Source: Paenibacillus_E oryzisoli_A (GTDB lineage Bacteria; Bacillota; Bacilli; Paenibacillales; NBRC-103111). From it: DNA of 64,000 bases. Both the position numbers and the translations under genes were made by a program. Below, piece after piece: positions 1 to 7,737 of the stretch (position 1 is the stretch's first letter; each line of letters begins with the position of its first letter). The stretch spans positions 248,001 to 312,000 of the forward strand of contig NZ_JBCMUN010000001.1 in assembly GCF_050467285.1 (NCBI RefSeq), written 5' to 3'. Below the pieces are notes generated by a model. It was given only the letters and a program-made list of their open reading frames with translations. It made no database searches and had not been told where the DNA came from.

Positions 1-60
1 GGAGCTCAGCTTGCGGAAGGTCATCGCATCGAAATCGTTCATTTTGTAGGAGGGGGATAA
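1..60 (+). CDS. thiS: ThiS, C-terminal fragment (sulfur carrier for thiazole synthesis)
   Basis: The window opens inside a reading frame that ends EIVHFVGGG followed by TAA. A C-terminal Gly-Gly preceded by a hydrophobic strand is the hallmark of the ThiS sulfur carrier, whose C-terminus becomes a thiocarboxylate and hands sulfur to ThiG. It sits five bases upstream of thiG, which is the usual order. Only about 19 residues are visible; the start lies outside the window. Confidence 0.85.
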   Translation, partial: GAQLAEGHRIEIVHFVGGG

Positions 61-65
61 CCACA

Positions 66-833
66 ATGTTAAAAATCGGTCCTTATGAATTTCGTTCACG
101 TTTATTGCTGGGTACGGGCAAGTTCCCGGATTTTCATATTCAAAAGCAAGCTGTCGATGTCAGCGAGTCGCAAATCTTGACGTTCGCGGTGCGGCGGATG
201 AACATTTTTGAGGCGAGTCAGCCGAACTTTCTGTCGATGCTGGATGTGAAGAACTTCACGCTGCTGCCGAACACCGCCGGTGCCAAAACCGCCGAAGAAG
301 CGGTGCGCATCGCGCGTCTCGCCAAAGCCTCCGGCTTGTGCGACATGATCAAGGTCGAAGTGATCGGCGACGAAATGACGCTGCTCCCGGACCCGGTGGA
401 AACGCTCAAAGCGTCGGAAATGCTGCTCGAAGAAGGCTTCATCGTGCTGCCTTATACATCGGATGATGTGCTGCTGGCAAAAAGACTACAGGCACTCGGC
501 GTGCACGCGATTATGCCGGGGGCATCCCCGATCGGGACGGGGCAGGGCATCGTGAACCCGTTGAACTTGAGCTTTATTATCGAGCAGGCGACGGTGCCGG
601 TTATCGTTGATGCTGGAATCGGTGCACCATCGGACGCAGCGCTGGCGATGGAAATGGGTGCGGATGGCGTGCTTTTGAACACGGCGGTATCCGGCGCGAA
701 AGATCCAGTTAAGATGGCGCTCGCCATGAAGCTGGCGATTGAAGCGGGGCGCGCCGGTTTTGAAGCCGGACGTATCCCTAAGAAACGCTACGCTTCGGCG
801 AGCTCGCCGATGGAAGGCTTTAGCCGAGTGTAG
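66..833 (+). CDS. thiG: Thiazole synthase ThiG
   Basis: This is a 255-residue (beta/alpha)8 enzyme that condenses deoxyxylulose phosphate, dehydroglycine and ThiS-thiocarboxylate into the thiazole phosphate of thiamine. The N-terminal block YEFRSRLLLGTGKF, the Schiff-base lysine at residue 96 in the MIKVEV segment, and the phosphate-binding glycine segments VDAGIGAPSDAA and GADGVLLNTAV (about residues 180-210) are all present. The length is normal. A GGAGGGGG ribosome site precedes the ATG. It follows thiS directly, and thiD and thiE lie downstream beyond an unusual 369-base gap. Confidence 0.97.
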   Translation: MLKIGPYEFRSRLLLGTGKFPDFHIQKQAVDVSESQILTFAVRRMNIFEASQPNFLSMLDVKNFTLLPNTAGAKTAEEAVRIARLAKASGLCDMIKVEVIGDEMTLLPDPVETLKASEMLLEEGFIVLPYTSDDVLLAKRLQALGVHAIMPGASPIGTGQGIVNPLNLSFIIEQATVPVIVDAGIGAPSDAALAMEMGADGVLLNTAVSGAKDPVKMALAMKLAIEAGRAGFEAGRIPKKRYASASSPMEGFSRV

Positions 834-930
834 GGGAACAGGCCAAAGTCAAAGCAAGACATGCGATAGTGGAATTCAAGTGGAACAAGTAACGCTAGAG
901 GCTGATTTCCGGGCTGAGAGTCCAGTGGTG

Positions 931-980
931 GAATCGGACCGAGTCGGACTGGATCGGACTGGGGCGCACCGGATCGGCTG
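931..980 (+). repeat. Degenerate 10-bp tandem repeat, about 5 copies
   Basis: Consecutive decamers read gaatcggacc, gagtcggact, ggatcggact, ggggcgcacc and ggatcggctg; four of the five share a TCGGNC core. It lies in the thiG-thiD gap immediately before the hairpin array. The bases from 834 to 930 show nothing recognisable. Confidence 0.6.
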
Positions 981-1170
981 TCAAAACCTGCAAAAAAGCA
1001 GGAATTTTCCCCGATCCTCACTTCATTTGGTGAAATGCCTGCGATTGCGCAGGCATTTTTGGAGAGAAGCCTATTTTGGAACGGTCTCAGTCTAAAAAGC
1101 TGCTTTTTCGCAGGAATTTTGCTGAAAACATCTTTTTTGAGGAAAATTCCTGCTTTATTGCAGGCAAGCA
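981..1170 (+). repeat. Hairpin array 1 (CCTGC/GCAGG type) inside the thi operon
   Basis: Four short stem-loops with CCTGC...GCAGG arms have left arms at 987, 1038, 1099 (GCTGC variant) and 1149, so the intervals are 51, 61 and 50 bases. The last two also face each other through 11-base perfect arms, GCAGGAATTTT at 1110-1120 and AAAATTCCTGC at 1143-1153. The array fills most of the gap between thiG and thiD and shares geometry with the other arrays in this window. Confidence 0.75.
1035..1060 (+). terminator. Terminator-like hairpin within array 1
   Basis: ATGCCTGCG and CGCAGGCAT form a perfect 9-base-pair stem with a 4-base loop, running directly into TTTT. It has the form of an intrinsic terminator and could reduce readthrough from thiG into thiDE, or separate the two transcripts. 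Confidence 0.5.
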
Positions 1171-1202
1171 CAGGAATACGAAAACGGGTAAGGAGGATCG
1201 CT

Positions 1203-2240
1203 GTGTCGGTCAAACATACGGTTTCAAAAGCACTAACGATTGCAGGCTCCGACAGCGGAGGCGGCGCAGGCATTCAAGCCGACCTCAAAACGTTTCAGGA
1301 GCTGAGCGTATACGGCATGACCGTCATTACGGCGGTAACGGCGCAAAATACGCTCGGCGTACAGGGCGTATACCCGATGAGCGCCGAGGCGATTGAACGA
1401 CAGCTCGTCTCCATCGGCGAGGATTTGCCGCCCGATGCGCTGAAAACCGGTATGCTGTTCAGCGGCGACATCGTCCGCGTGGTTGCGGCGGCGATCCGTC
1501 GTTTTAGCTGGGCGCATGTCGTGGTCGATCCCGTCATGATCGCCAAAGGCGGCGCTGCGCTCCTCCAGCAGGAGGCGGTCGACGCGCTGATCGAGGCGCT
1601 GCTGCCCTTGGCGAGCGTCGTGACGCCGAACATTCCGGAAGCGGAGGCCTTGAGCGGCATCCGCATTGTGGATCAGGCGACGCGCGAGCTGGCGGCGAAA
1701 CGCATTTACAGCTACGGCTGCCAGCACGTCATCATCAAAGGCGGGCATGAAGCGGATGCGGAGAGCTCGACGGATCTTTTGTTCGACGGGCAGACGTTCA
1801 CATCGTTTACAGCCCCGAGGCTGGAAACCCGCCATACGCACGGTACGGGCTGCACGTTTGCCGCCGCCGTCACGGCGGGGCTGGCGCAGGGAATGGCGAT
1901 GCCGGAAGCGATCCGGCAGGCTAAAAGGTTTATCCATGCGGCGATTGCCTCGCCGCTGAATATTGGCGCCGGGCACGGCCCGACGAATCATTGGGCGTAC
2001 CGGCGGCTGGCGGAGGAGGGCGGCCAAGTCGCAGCTGCGACCATCGGCGTGCCATCCGTTGCGGGCATGGCAGGCGTTGCCGAAGCGGGCCAATCCCGCG
2101 TCGAGGCAGTCGACGCTGTTGCAGCCGCCGCAAGCGAGCGCGAGCACGGCTTGGGCGAAAGCGGGCGTGCTGCCGAAGCGATCGGCACCTCTGAAGCCGG
2201 TGCTGGCGCTCCTGCAAGAATGCGAGGTGCCCGCGAATGA
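1203..2240 (+). CDS. thiD: Hydroxymethylpyrimidine (phosphate) kinase ThiD with C-terminal extension
   Basis: ThiD phosphorylates HMP and HMP-P to the pyrophosphate used by ThiE. The ribokinase-fold start LTIAGSDSGGGAGIQADLK (about residues 11-29) and the anion-hole motif HGTGCTF (GTGC at 214-217) are present. A GTG at 1203 is chosen because AAGGAGGA lies at 1190-1197; an in-frame frame opening at 1035 lies within the hairpin array and lacks such a site. The core ends near residue 265, the normal family length; about 75 Ala/Gly/Glu-rich residues follow and look disordered. The gene overlaps thiE by four bases (ATGA), implying coupled translation. Confidence 0.93.
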   Translation: MSVKHTVSKALTIAGSDSGGGAGIQADLKTFQELSVYGMTVITAVTAQNTLGVQGVYPMSAEAIERQLVSIGEDLPPDALKTGMLFSGDIVRVVAAAIRRFSWAHVVVDPVMIAKGGAALLQQEAVDALIEALLPLASVVTPNIPEAEALSGIRIVDQATRELAAKRIYSYGCQHVIIKGGHEADAESSTDLLFDGQTFTSFTAPRLETRHTHGTGCTFAAAVTAGLAQGMAMPEAIRQAKRFIHAAIASPLNIGAGHGPTNHWAYRRLAEEGGQVAAATIGVPSVAGMAGVAEAGQSRVEAVDAVAAAASEREHGLGESGRAAEAIGTSEAGAGAPARMRGARE

Positions 2241-2878
2241 CGAGCGAAGAGCTGCGCAAGGCGCTTCGACTGTATTTGGTGATGGGTAGCCCCAATTGCG
2301 GCGGGGCGGACCCGGTTGCGGTGCTGGACGCCGCCATCGACGGCGGCGTCACGATGTTTCAGCTGCGCGAGAAAGGCCCCGGCGCCCTGCAGGGGCCGGA
2401 GCTGCTCGCGCTCGGCACCCGGCTGCGCCGGTTGTGCCGGGACCGCGGCGTGCCGTTCATCGTGAACGATGATGAGCGGCTCGCCGAACTGCTTGAGGCC
2501 GATGGGCTGCACATCGGCCAGGAGGATGCGCCCGCCGCTGAGGTGCGGCGGCGGCATCCCGGGCTGATCGTGGGCGTGTCGGCCCACGATCTTGCCGAAG
2601 CCGAGTCGGCGGTCGCCGCCGGCGCCGACTATCTGGGCGTAGGCCCCATGTACGTCACGCGCACCAAATTGGATGCGCGTGAGGTCCAGGGGCCTGCCAT
2701 GATCGAGCGGATGCGCGCTGGCGGCATCCGCTTGCCCGTGGTCGGCATCGGCGGAATCGATGCCGGAAACGCCGGCCCCGTGCTGCGCGCCGGGGCCGAC
2801 GGGGTCGCGGTTGTGAGCGCCATCACGGCCGCATCCTCCCCACGAGCAGCGGCCGAGGGGCTGCGCAAGCTTTTTTAG
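2237..2878 (+). CDS. thiE: Thiamine phosphate synthase ThiE
   Basis: This 213-residue TIM-barrel enzyme joins HMP-PP to thiazole phosphate to give thiamine phosphate. Family blocks are visible in order: TMFQLREKG (pyrophosphate side, about 38-46), FIVNDDERLA with its metal-binding acidic residues, DGLHIGQED, GVSAHD, ADYLGVGPMYVTRTK (about 130-145) and VVGIGGIDAGN. Length is typical. It is the last gene of the thi cluster and is followed by a strong terminator. Confidence 0.96.
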   Translation: MTSEELRKALRLYLVMGSPNCGGADPVAVLDAAIDGGVTMFQLREKGPGALQGPELLALGTRLRRLCRDRGVPFIVNDDERLAELLEADGLHIGQEDAPAAEVRRRHPGLIVGVSAHDLAEAESAVAAGADYLGVGPMYVTRTKLDAREVQGPAMIERMRAGGIRLPVVGIGGIDAGNAGPVLRAGADGVAVVSAITAASSPRAAAEGLRKLF

Positions 2879-2899
2879 CTGAATCTTTTCTGAAAATTC

Positions 2900-2942
2900 G
2901 GGATGTTCCACCTTTTTCAGGGTGACAAGAACGTCCCTTTTT
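2900..2942 (+). terminator. Intrinsic terminator after thiE
   Basis: GGGATGTTC at 2900-2908 pairs with GAACGTCCC at 2929-2937 (one G-U), with an inner CACC/GGTG pair, and is followed by TTTTT. Confidence 0.8.
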
Positions 2943-3155
2943 GCTACCATAGAAAAAAGGCTTGATCTCGGTAAATCGTTAAAGCATTGAATTGCGGGGC
3001 GATGGGTGAGAAGCAGGGGATGTCCTGCCGTCATCGCGATTGACAGGGATTCTGTTTGGCATTATGATACGGTTAAAAAGATTTGACCGTCGTTCAATTA
3101 AACCAAGAAGCCTATACTGGATCATCGGTACATAGGAGAGGGAGGTCGAATCTGT

Positions 3156-3764
3156 ATGGAGCTGCAACCGGTTTATATTATCGAAGAGCTTGAACAATTG
3201 AAGACAGTGAGCGACCCACTTCGCTACAAAGTGCTTCTCTATTTAATTGAGAAAGCGTATACGGGCCAACAATTGGCTAAACTACTGGGGATGGCGCGCG
3301 CCAAGGTTCATTACCATCTGAATGAGCTGGAAAAACATGGATTTATTACCGTCATTCGTACAGAACTGAAGAATGGGATCGTCCAAAAGTTTTACCGTGC
3401 CGTCGCGCGGGGGTTCGTTCCTAGCGAAGCGTTGCTTCCTTATGTATCCGAAGTTGAGAATTATTATCGGGAAGCGACGCTCAACGCGCTTGGCCGCGCC
3501 AGAATTCGGGCAATTGAGGCGCCGGAGGAAGCTTTTCAGATTCCGTCTCCGGATCGTACGCACTGGCACCGGATGGCTACGCAAATCGAAGTCAAAATGA
3601 GCAAGGAAAAGTTCGCGCAGTGGCTGTCGAAATTCCGCGCGCTGATCTTTGAACTGGATGCGCAGCAGGAGGAGCAGGGAGACTGGTTCTATTTAACGAC
3701 GGTCGGTTTTCAAATTAACGAGCCTTCCTTCGATCCTGTGGAGGAAGTGAAAGAGGAGAAATAG
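3156..3764 (+). CDS. Winged-helix (ArsR-like) transcriptional regulator
   Basis: A 202-residue protein whose first 85 residues form a winged helix: SDPLRYKVLLYLIEKAYTG is the ArsR-type helix, followed by QQLAKLLGMARAKVHYHLNELEKHGF, the recognition helix-turn-helix, then a wing. The C-terminal 110 residues are not recognised; they could be an effector or dimer domain. It has no ArsR metal-binding cysteine motif. Two bases separate its stop from the aminopeptidase start, so the two genes form an operon and the regulator may control it; that is inference. Confidence 0.8.
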   Translation: MELQPVYIIEELEQLKTVSDPLRYKVLLYLIEKAYTGQQLAKLLGMARAKVHYHLNELEKHGFITVIRTELKNGIVQKFYRAVARGFVPSEALLPYVSEVENYYREATLNALGRARIRAIEAPEEAFQIPSPDRTHWHRMATQIEVKMSKEKFAQWLSKFRALIFELDAQQEEQGDWFYLTTVGFQINEPSFDPVEEVKEEK

Positions 3765-3766
3765 CC

Positions 3767-4882
3767 ATGCTGGATCCTAGACTAACGAAGCTGGCCGATG
3801 TACTGGTCAATTATTCTGTGAAAGCGAAGCCGGGCGAAAATATTTTGATTGAAGCCTATGGCATCGACAACGCGCTGGTCAAAGAAATTGTGAAAAAGGT
3901 GCACGCCGCCGGCGCTCGCCCGTTCGTGAATTTGCGCGACCATGCGATCCTTCGCCAGCTGGTGATGGAGAGTACGGAAGCCCAAATGCAGACTTGGGCG
4001 GACGCTGACACGTTCCAAATGAAACAAATGCAAGGCTACATAGGCGTTCGCGGCGGTGCGAACATTTACGAGATGTCGGACATTCCGGCGGACCGGATGA
4101 AGCTGTACAACTCGATTTATTATCAGCAGGTGCATTTTGACGTGCGTGTGCCGGATACGCGCTGGGTCGTCCTGCGTTATCCGACTTCTTCGATGGCGCA
4201 GCTTGCGAGCATGAGCACGGATGCGTTCGAAGACTTCTACTTCAACGTCTGCACGATGGATTATGGCAAAATGTCCAAAGCGATGGACGCGCTCAAAGAG
4301 CTCATGGACCGCACGGACAAAGTGCGCCTGGTCGGCCCTGGCACGGACCTGACGTTTTCGATCAAAGGCATCGGCGGCGTCAAATGCGACGGCGAGCTGA
4401 ACATCCCGGACGGCGAAGTGTACTCCGCGCCTGTGCGCGACTCCGTCAACGGTGTGATCTCGTACAATACGCCTACGCCTTATAACGGCTTTATTTTCGA
4501 GAATATCGTCCTCGAGTTCAAGGACGGCAAAATCGTCAAAGCGACCGCGAACGATACGGAGCGGATCAACGAGATTTTCGACATGGATGAGGGCGCGCGG
4601 TATGTCGGCGAATTCGCGATCGGCGTCAATCCTTACATTAAACATCCAATGAAGGACATCCTGTTCGATGAGAAAATCGACGGCTCCTTCCACTTCACGC
4701 CGGGCAACTGCTACGACGATGCGTACAACGGCAACAAATCGTCCCTGCACTGGGACATCGTGAACATCCAGCGTCCCGAGTATGGCGGCGGCGAAATCTG
4801 GTTCGACGACGTGCTGATCCGCAAGGATGGCGTGTTCGTCCTGCCGGAGCTGGAGCAGCTGAACCCGGAGAATTTGAAGTAA
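3767..4882 (+). CDS. M29-family aminopeptidase (AmpS/AmpT type)
   Basis: A 371-residue cytoplasmic metallo-aminopeptidase of family M29, which uses two metal ions to remove N-terminal residues from peptides. Candidate metal ligands occur in family order: Glu in DGEVYSAPV (about 217), Glu in VGEFAIGVNP (about 281), His in GSFHFTPG (about 308), the nearby Tyr, and His and Asp in LHWDIV (about 327-329). It starts MLDPRLTKLADVLVNYS, typical of the family, and is slightly shorter than the roughly 410-residue Thermus enzymes. It is translated from AGAGGAG within the end of the upstream regulator and closed by a terminator. Confidence 0.92.
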   Translation: MLDPRLTKLADVLVNYSVKAKPGENILIEAYGIDNALVKEIVKKVHAAGARPFVNLRDHAILRQLVMESTEAQMQTWADADTFQMKQMQGYIGVRGGANIYEMSDIPADRMKLYNSIYYQQVHFDVRVPDTRWVVLRYPTSSMAQLASMSTDAFEDFYFNVCTMDYGKMSKAMDALKELMDRTDKVRLVGPGTDLTFSIKGIGGVKCDGELNIPDGEVYSAPVRDSVNGVISYNTPTPYNGFIFENIVLEFKDGKIVKATANDTERINEIFDMDEGARYVGEFAIGVNPYIKHPMKDILFDEKIDGSFHFTPGNCYDDAYNGNKSSLHWDIVNIQRPEYGGGEIWFDDVLIRKDGVFVLPELEQLNPENLK

Positions 4883-4887
4883 AATAA

Positions 4888-4934
4888 AACCTCTCGCTTA
4901 GCCCGTTGCATTACGGGTAGCGGGAGGTTTTTTT
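4888..4934 (+). terminator. Intrinsic terminator after the M29 aminopeptidase
   Basis: AACCTCTCGCT pairs with AGCGGGAGGTT across a short inner CCCG/CGGG stem, followed by a run of seven T. Confidence 0.85.
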
Positions 4935-4985
4935 GGTTGAAGTAGGGCCTAGGCGCGGTGCAGGAGAGGTAGCTCCACGGTTCAG

Positions 4986-5330
4986 TCGCCGCCGCTAAGA
5001 GGGTCCAACCCTAGCTAAATCCGCCAAAATCGCTATTTCGGGCGAGTTAAGAGGGTTTAGCCCCTATGAACCCACGCCGAACGAACCTCAACAAGCCAAT
5101 TCGCCGCCGCTAAGAGGGTTCAGCCCTAGCTAGCTCCGCGAAAATGGGCTATTCTGGGTGCTTTAAGAGGGGACAGCCCCTCTTAAAGCAGGCCGAACGA
5201 ACCCCAACAAGCCAATTCGCCGCTGCTAAGAGGGTCTAGCCCTAGCTAAATCCGCCAAAATGGCTATTTCGGGCGGGTTAAGAGGGTTTAGCCCCGCTTA
5301 ACCCTCACGAACCATGCACTTAACCTCCTC
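4986..5330 (+). repeat. Hairpin array 2: three tandem copies of a ~115-bp unit
   Basis: TAAGAGGG anchors lie at 4996, 5048, 5111, 5164, 5227 and 5279, giving intervals of 52, 63, 53, 63 and 52 bases, i.e. three units of 115-116 bases each carrying two hairpins. The clearest hairpin is the near-perfect palindrome TTTAAGAGGGG-aca-CCCCTCTTAAA at 5162-5187. Between hairpins the units share a spacer of the form ccgccaaaat-ggctatttcggg. No gene is present in 4940-5736. Confidence 0.85.
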
Positions 5331-5441
5331 TCACGCAGCACCCCTATTAAATTCCGCCGCCGCCGCATCCCCAGGTCTATCAAACTAGCTAATCTTACCC
5401 TCCCCGGGCACCGTCAGCAGCATGGCGACCAACAGCATAAC

Positions 5442-5634
5442 AAATAAGCGTGGCTAACCACGCTTATTTCCCGATCTTAGCTTGTTTGACAACAAATAGA
5501 AGTGGGCAAACCGCTCTTATTGCGCAGGCTAGCAGAGAAAGTAACGATGTGCGAAGCAATAAGCGTGGTTCACCACTCTTATCAGATCGCAAATCAGCGA
5601 GTTTCCCAAAATAGAAGCGGTTCACCGCTCTAAT
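5442..5634 (+). repeat. Hairpin array 3: four AT-capped palindromes
   Basis: Four palindromes with AATA anchors at 5443, 5495, 5558 and 5610 (intervals 52, 63, 52). The first is perfect: AAATAAGCGTGG-ctaa-CCACGCTTATTT at 5442-5469. The others are AATAGAAGTGGGCAAACCGC type (5494-5521), AATAAGCGTGGTTCACCACT type (5558-5582) and AATAGAAGCGGTTCACCGCT type (5608-5634). Stem sequence differs from array 2 but the spacing is the same. 5331-5441 shows nothing recognisable. Confidence 0.85.
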
Positions 5635-5736
5635 TGGGGGAGGCTATCACACGATCGCTCTTTCCCGCGACGATACTGTGCGCTTACGCTGAGCCGCCAT
5701 CGCCTTGGCGTGCTCGCCCTGCATCCTGCCCCCCAC

Positions 5737-6588
5737 TCACACCCTTCTCTGCTGCGCCTGATACTGCCGCGGCGGCAAGCCGACGGCTTTCTTGAACGTG
5801 CGGATGAAGTTTGAGTAGTCGTTGAAGCCGGCGAGCTGGCACGTGTCGGTGACGGTGGAGCCTTCGCGCAGCAGCTGCTTCGCCTTCGCAATCCTTTTAA
5901 AAAGGATATGCTCGTGGATGGTGCTGCCTGTGTGCTTTTTGAACAGGCGGCAGAGGTAGCTGCGGTTCATGAACACGACCTGCTCGAGCACGTCGAGCGA
6001 CAGGTCCTGGTCCAGATTTTCGTCGATATAGGCAAATAACGCGGAGAGCTTGTCCGGCATGACGGCGGGCTCTTCCTGCTTGTCTTGATTTTGAAACGCG
6101 CGGTTGATGAACACGAGCAGCTCAATGAAGGTCGACAGGTACAAAATGTCGGAACCCGGCTGCGCCTGCGGCCGCCGATGCAGCTCCATCCGCTCGTAGA
6201 GCTTCATAATATCGTCGATCTGCGGCTGGCTCAGCCGGATCCGGTTGCGCTCGCCGAAGGCGCGGTTGTGGAAGCACCCGAGAAGATCGAAATGCGTTGC
6301 ATTAAAATGCTCCGCAAGGGAAGGATTAAAGTGGATCACGACATTTTCGTAGCGCTGCTTTTTGGATTGAAAATTCGGCCGATGGAGCTCGTTACTGTGC
6401 ATGATCAGCAGATCGCCGTATTGCAGCTGGTACACTTGTTTTTCGATAAAATAGTGCACATCACCGGTCAGAAAGAAATAAATCTCGTACTGATCCTGAT
6501 GCTGATGGAACCCGAGCGGCACCGGAGTATGCGTCACAGAATGCCGGAAGGTCACGAGATCGAACAGATTATGGTAGATGTCCTGCAT
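5737..6588 (-). CDS. AraC-family regulator with cupin sensor domain
   Basis: A 283-residue AraC/XylS protein. The N-terminal half (about 20-100) is a cupin with GFHQHQDQYEIYFFLTGDV and YGDLLIMHSNELHRP, fitting a small carbohydrate-like ligand. The C-terminal 100 residues are the double helix-turn-helix: DQDLSLDVLEQVVFMNRSYLC, then FKRIAKAKQLLREG and GFNDYSNFIRTFKKAVG. It is divergent from the isomerase-like gene at 6727, and direct repeats between them suit an activator of that gene. Array 3 lies just beyond its 3' end. Confidence 0.93.
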   Translation of the reverse strand: MQDIYHNLFDLVTFRHSVTHTPVPLGFHQHQDQYEIYFFLTGDVHYFIEKQVYQLQYGDLLIMHSNELHRPNFQSKKQRYENVVIHFNPSLAEHFNATHFDLLGCFHNRAFGERNRIRLSQPQIDDIMKLYERMELHRRPQAQPGSDILYLSTFIELLVFINRAFQNQDKQEEPAVMPDKLSALFAYIDENLDQDLSLDVLEQVVFMNRSYLCRLFKKHTGSTIHEHILFKRIAKAKQLLREGSTVTDTCQLAGFNDYSNFIRTFKKAVGLPPRQYQAQQRRV

Positions 6589-6616
6589 GAAGGTTCTCCT
6601 TGAACGGGCGGAGTCA

Positions 6617-6668
6617 ATTTAAGCAAACTTTTGCCCAATTAATGCAAAGAATACGTTTTTATTATACT
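6617..6668 (+). promoter_or_regulatory. Putative AraC operator and promoter for the isomerase gene
   Basis: ATTTAAGCAAAC (6617-6628) and ATTAATGCAAAG (6638-6649) are direct repeats exactly 21 bases apart, two helical turns, as for AraC-type half-sites. The second covers the expected -35 position of a TATACT -10 box at 6663-6668; no good -35 hexamer is present, consistent with activator dependence. This is inferred. Confidence 0.5.
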
Positions 6669-6726
6669 GCAAAATAAAGAGGAGATAAATCATCCTTGCA
6701 GTCAATTACCTAGGAGGCATAGATCT

Positions 6727-7578
6727 ATGAAATTGTCCGTATTTACCGTGTCCACTCCCGATTTGACGCCTGAAGAGCTTGCGAAAACAGCGGCGGCAGC
6801 CGGTATTCAAGGCGTTGAATGGCGATATACGAAAAACCCCGCAGAAGCGGCGAACCAAGCGCCATCCTTCTGGGGCAACAACCTGTGCACGATCGATCCG
6901 TCCGTATCCGACGAAGAGCTGCTTCGCTTCAAGACGGCGGCTGAGAAGAAAGGCTTGACGACGCTCAGCATCACGCCTTACCTGAACTCACTCGACCTTG
7001 CCGCGACAGAGCAGGCCTTCAAGCATGCCAAAACGATCGGTGCATCCTTTATCCGTGTCGGTGTGCCACCATATAACCGCACAGAGAACTATAACGACTT
7101 GTTCGCCAAAGCGACGGATTATCTGCATCAAGTGCAAGAGTTCTCGCAGCAATACGGCATCAAAGGGATCATCGAGATCCACCACAACACGATTACACCG
7201 AGTGCCGGACTTGCGCACCGTCTTGCTTCCAAGTTCAACCCCGACCATATCGGCGTTCTTCACGATGCAGGCAACATGGTGCATGAAGGTTACGAAAACC
7301 ACCGTATGGGCCTCGAGCTTCTTGGACCATACCTGGCGCACGTGCATCTCAAAAACGCCGCTTGGGTCGCAACCGGTGAAGAGCAAAACGGCGTCAAGCT
7401 GTGGAAAAGCGAATGGGCGCCGATCGATAACGGTGTTGTAAACTGGAAGCAAACGCTGGACGATCTGAAAGCAGTCGGTTACGACGGCTACATCGGCATC
7501 GAGGACTTCAGCAACCAGTACGGTACTGCTGAAATGCTGAACAACTTTGTTGCGAAAGTCAAGCAATGGCTGGCTTAA
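6727..7578 (+). CDS. Sugar phosphate isomerase/epimerase-like TIM-barrel protein
   Basis: A 283-residue protein of the AP-endonuclease-2/xylose-isomerase-like TIM-barrel family (IolE/IolI/hexulose-epimerase relatives). Metal- and substrate-binding positions typical of the fold are seen: Glu and His in GIIEIHHNT (about 155), Asp in VLHDAGNM (about 180), His in AHVHLKNA (about 208) and Glu in IGIEDFSN (about 260). The exact substrate cannot be told from sequence. The divergent AraC gene probably controls it. ATG follows CTAGGAGG with good spacing, and a terminator follows the stop. Confidence 0.88.
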   Translation: MKLSVFTVSTPDLTPEELAKTAAAAGIQGVEWRYTKNPAEAANQAPSFWGNNLCTIDPSVSDEELLRFKTAAEKKGLTTLSITPYLNSLDLAATEQAFKHAKTIGASFIRVGVPPYNRTENYNDLFAKATDYLHQVQEFSQQYGIKGIIEIHHNTITPSAGLAHRLASKFNPDHIGVLHDAGNMVHEGYENHRMGLELLGPYLAHVHLKNAAWVATGEEQNGVKLWKSEWAPIDNGVVNWKQTLDDLKAVGYDGYIGIEDFSNQYGTAEMLNNFVAKVKQWLA

Positions 7579-7592
7579 AATAGCATGGATAA

Positions 7593-7634
7593 AAGCCCGC
7601 TGGGAGCGTCTTGTACGCCTCCGGCGGGTTTTGT
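7593..7634 (+). terminator. Intrinsic terminator after the isomerase gene
   Basis: AGCCCGCTGG pairs with CCGGCGGGTT (two wobbles) and runs into TTTTGTT. Confidence 0.75.
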
Positions 7635-7737
7635 TATGTTGCTTCAGTTCTTCTGGCAAACAGAGGATATTGCGATGGGATGCTCACATTGTGTAAGATG
7701 TAGCTTAGAAATGGAATTGGCATGAAGGAGGCGGGCC

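Noticed and set aside
981..1170. Repeated palindromes considered as a CRISPR array (also arrays at 4986, 5442, 11436, 15266, 35125, 56968)
   Set aside because: The repeats are degenerate, the intervals alternate between two lengths, spacers are similar between units rather than unique, and no cas genes are present.
1035..1202. N-terminal extension of ThiD from 1035
   Set aside because: It runs through hairpin array 1, has no ribosome site, and the translation is unlike the ThiD family; GTG 1203 has AAGGAGGA.
1..1202. Search for a TPP riboswitch
   Set aside because: No THI-box sequence (CTGAGA...ACCTGA pattern) was found in the visible part; it would be expected upstream of thiS, outside the window. 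The ctgagag at 914-920 lacks the rest of the motif.
3782..4750. A 322-codon minus-strand frame antisense to the aminopeptidase
   Set aside because: His/Arg/Val-rich translation without family resemblance; the plus-strand gene has intact M29 ligands.
4986..5634. Imperfect palindromes considered as integron attC sites
   Set aside because: No integrase gene, no cassette ORFs between the sites and no attC core sites (RYYYAAC/GTTRRRY) at the ends.
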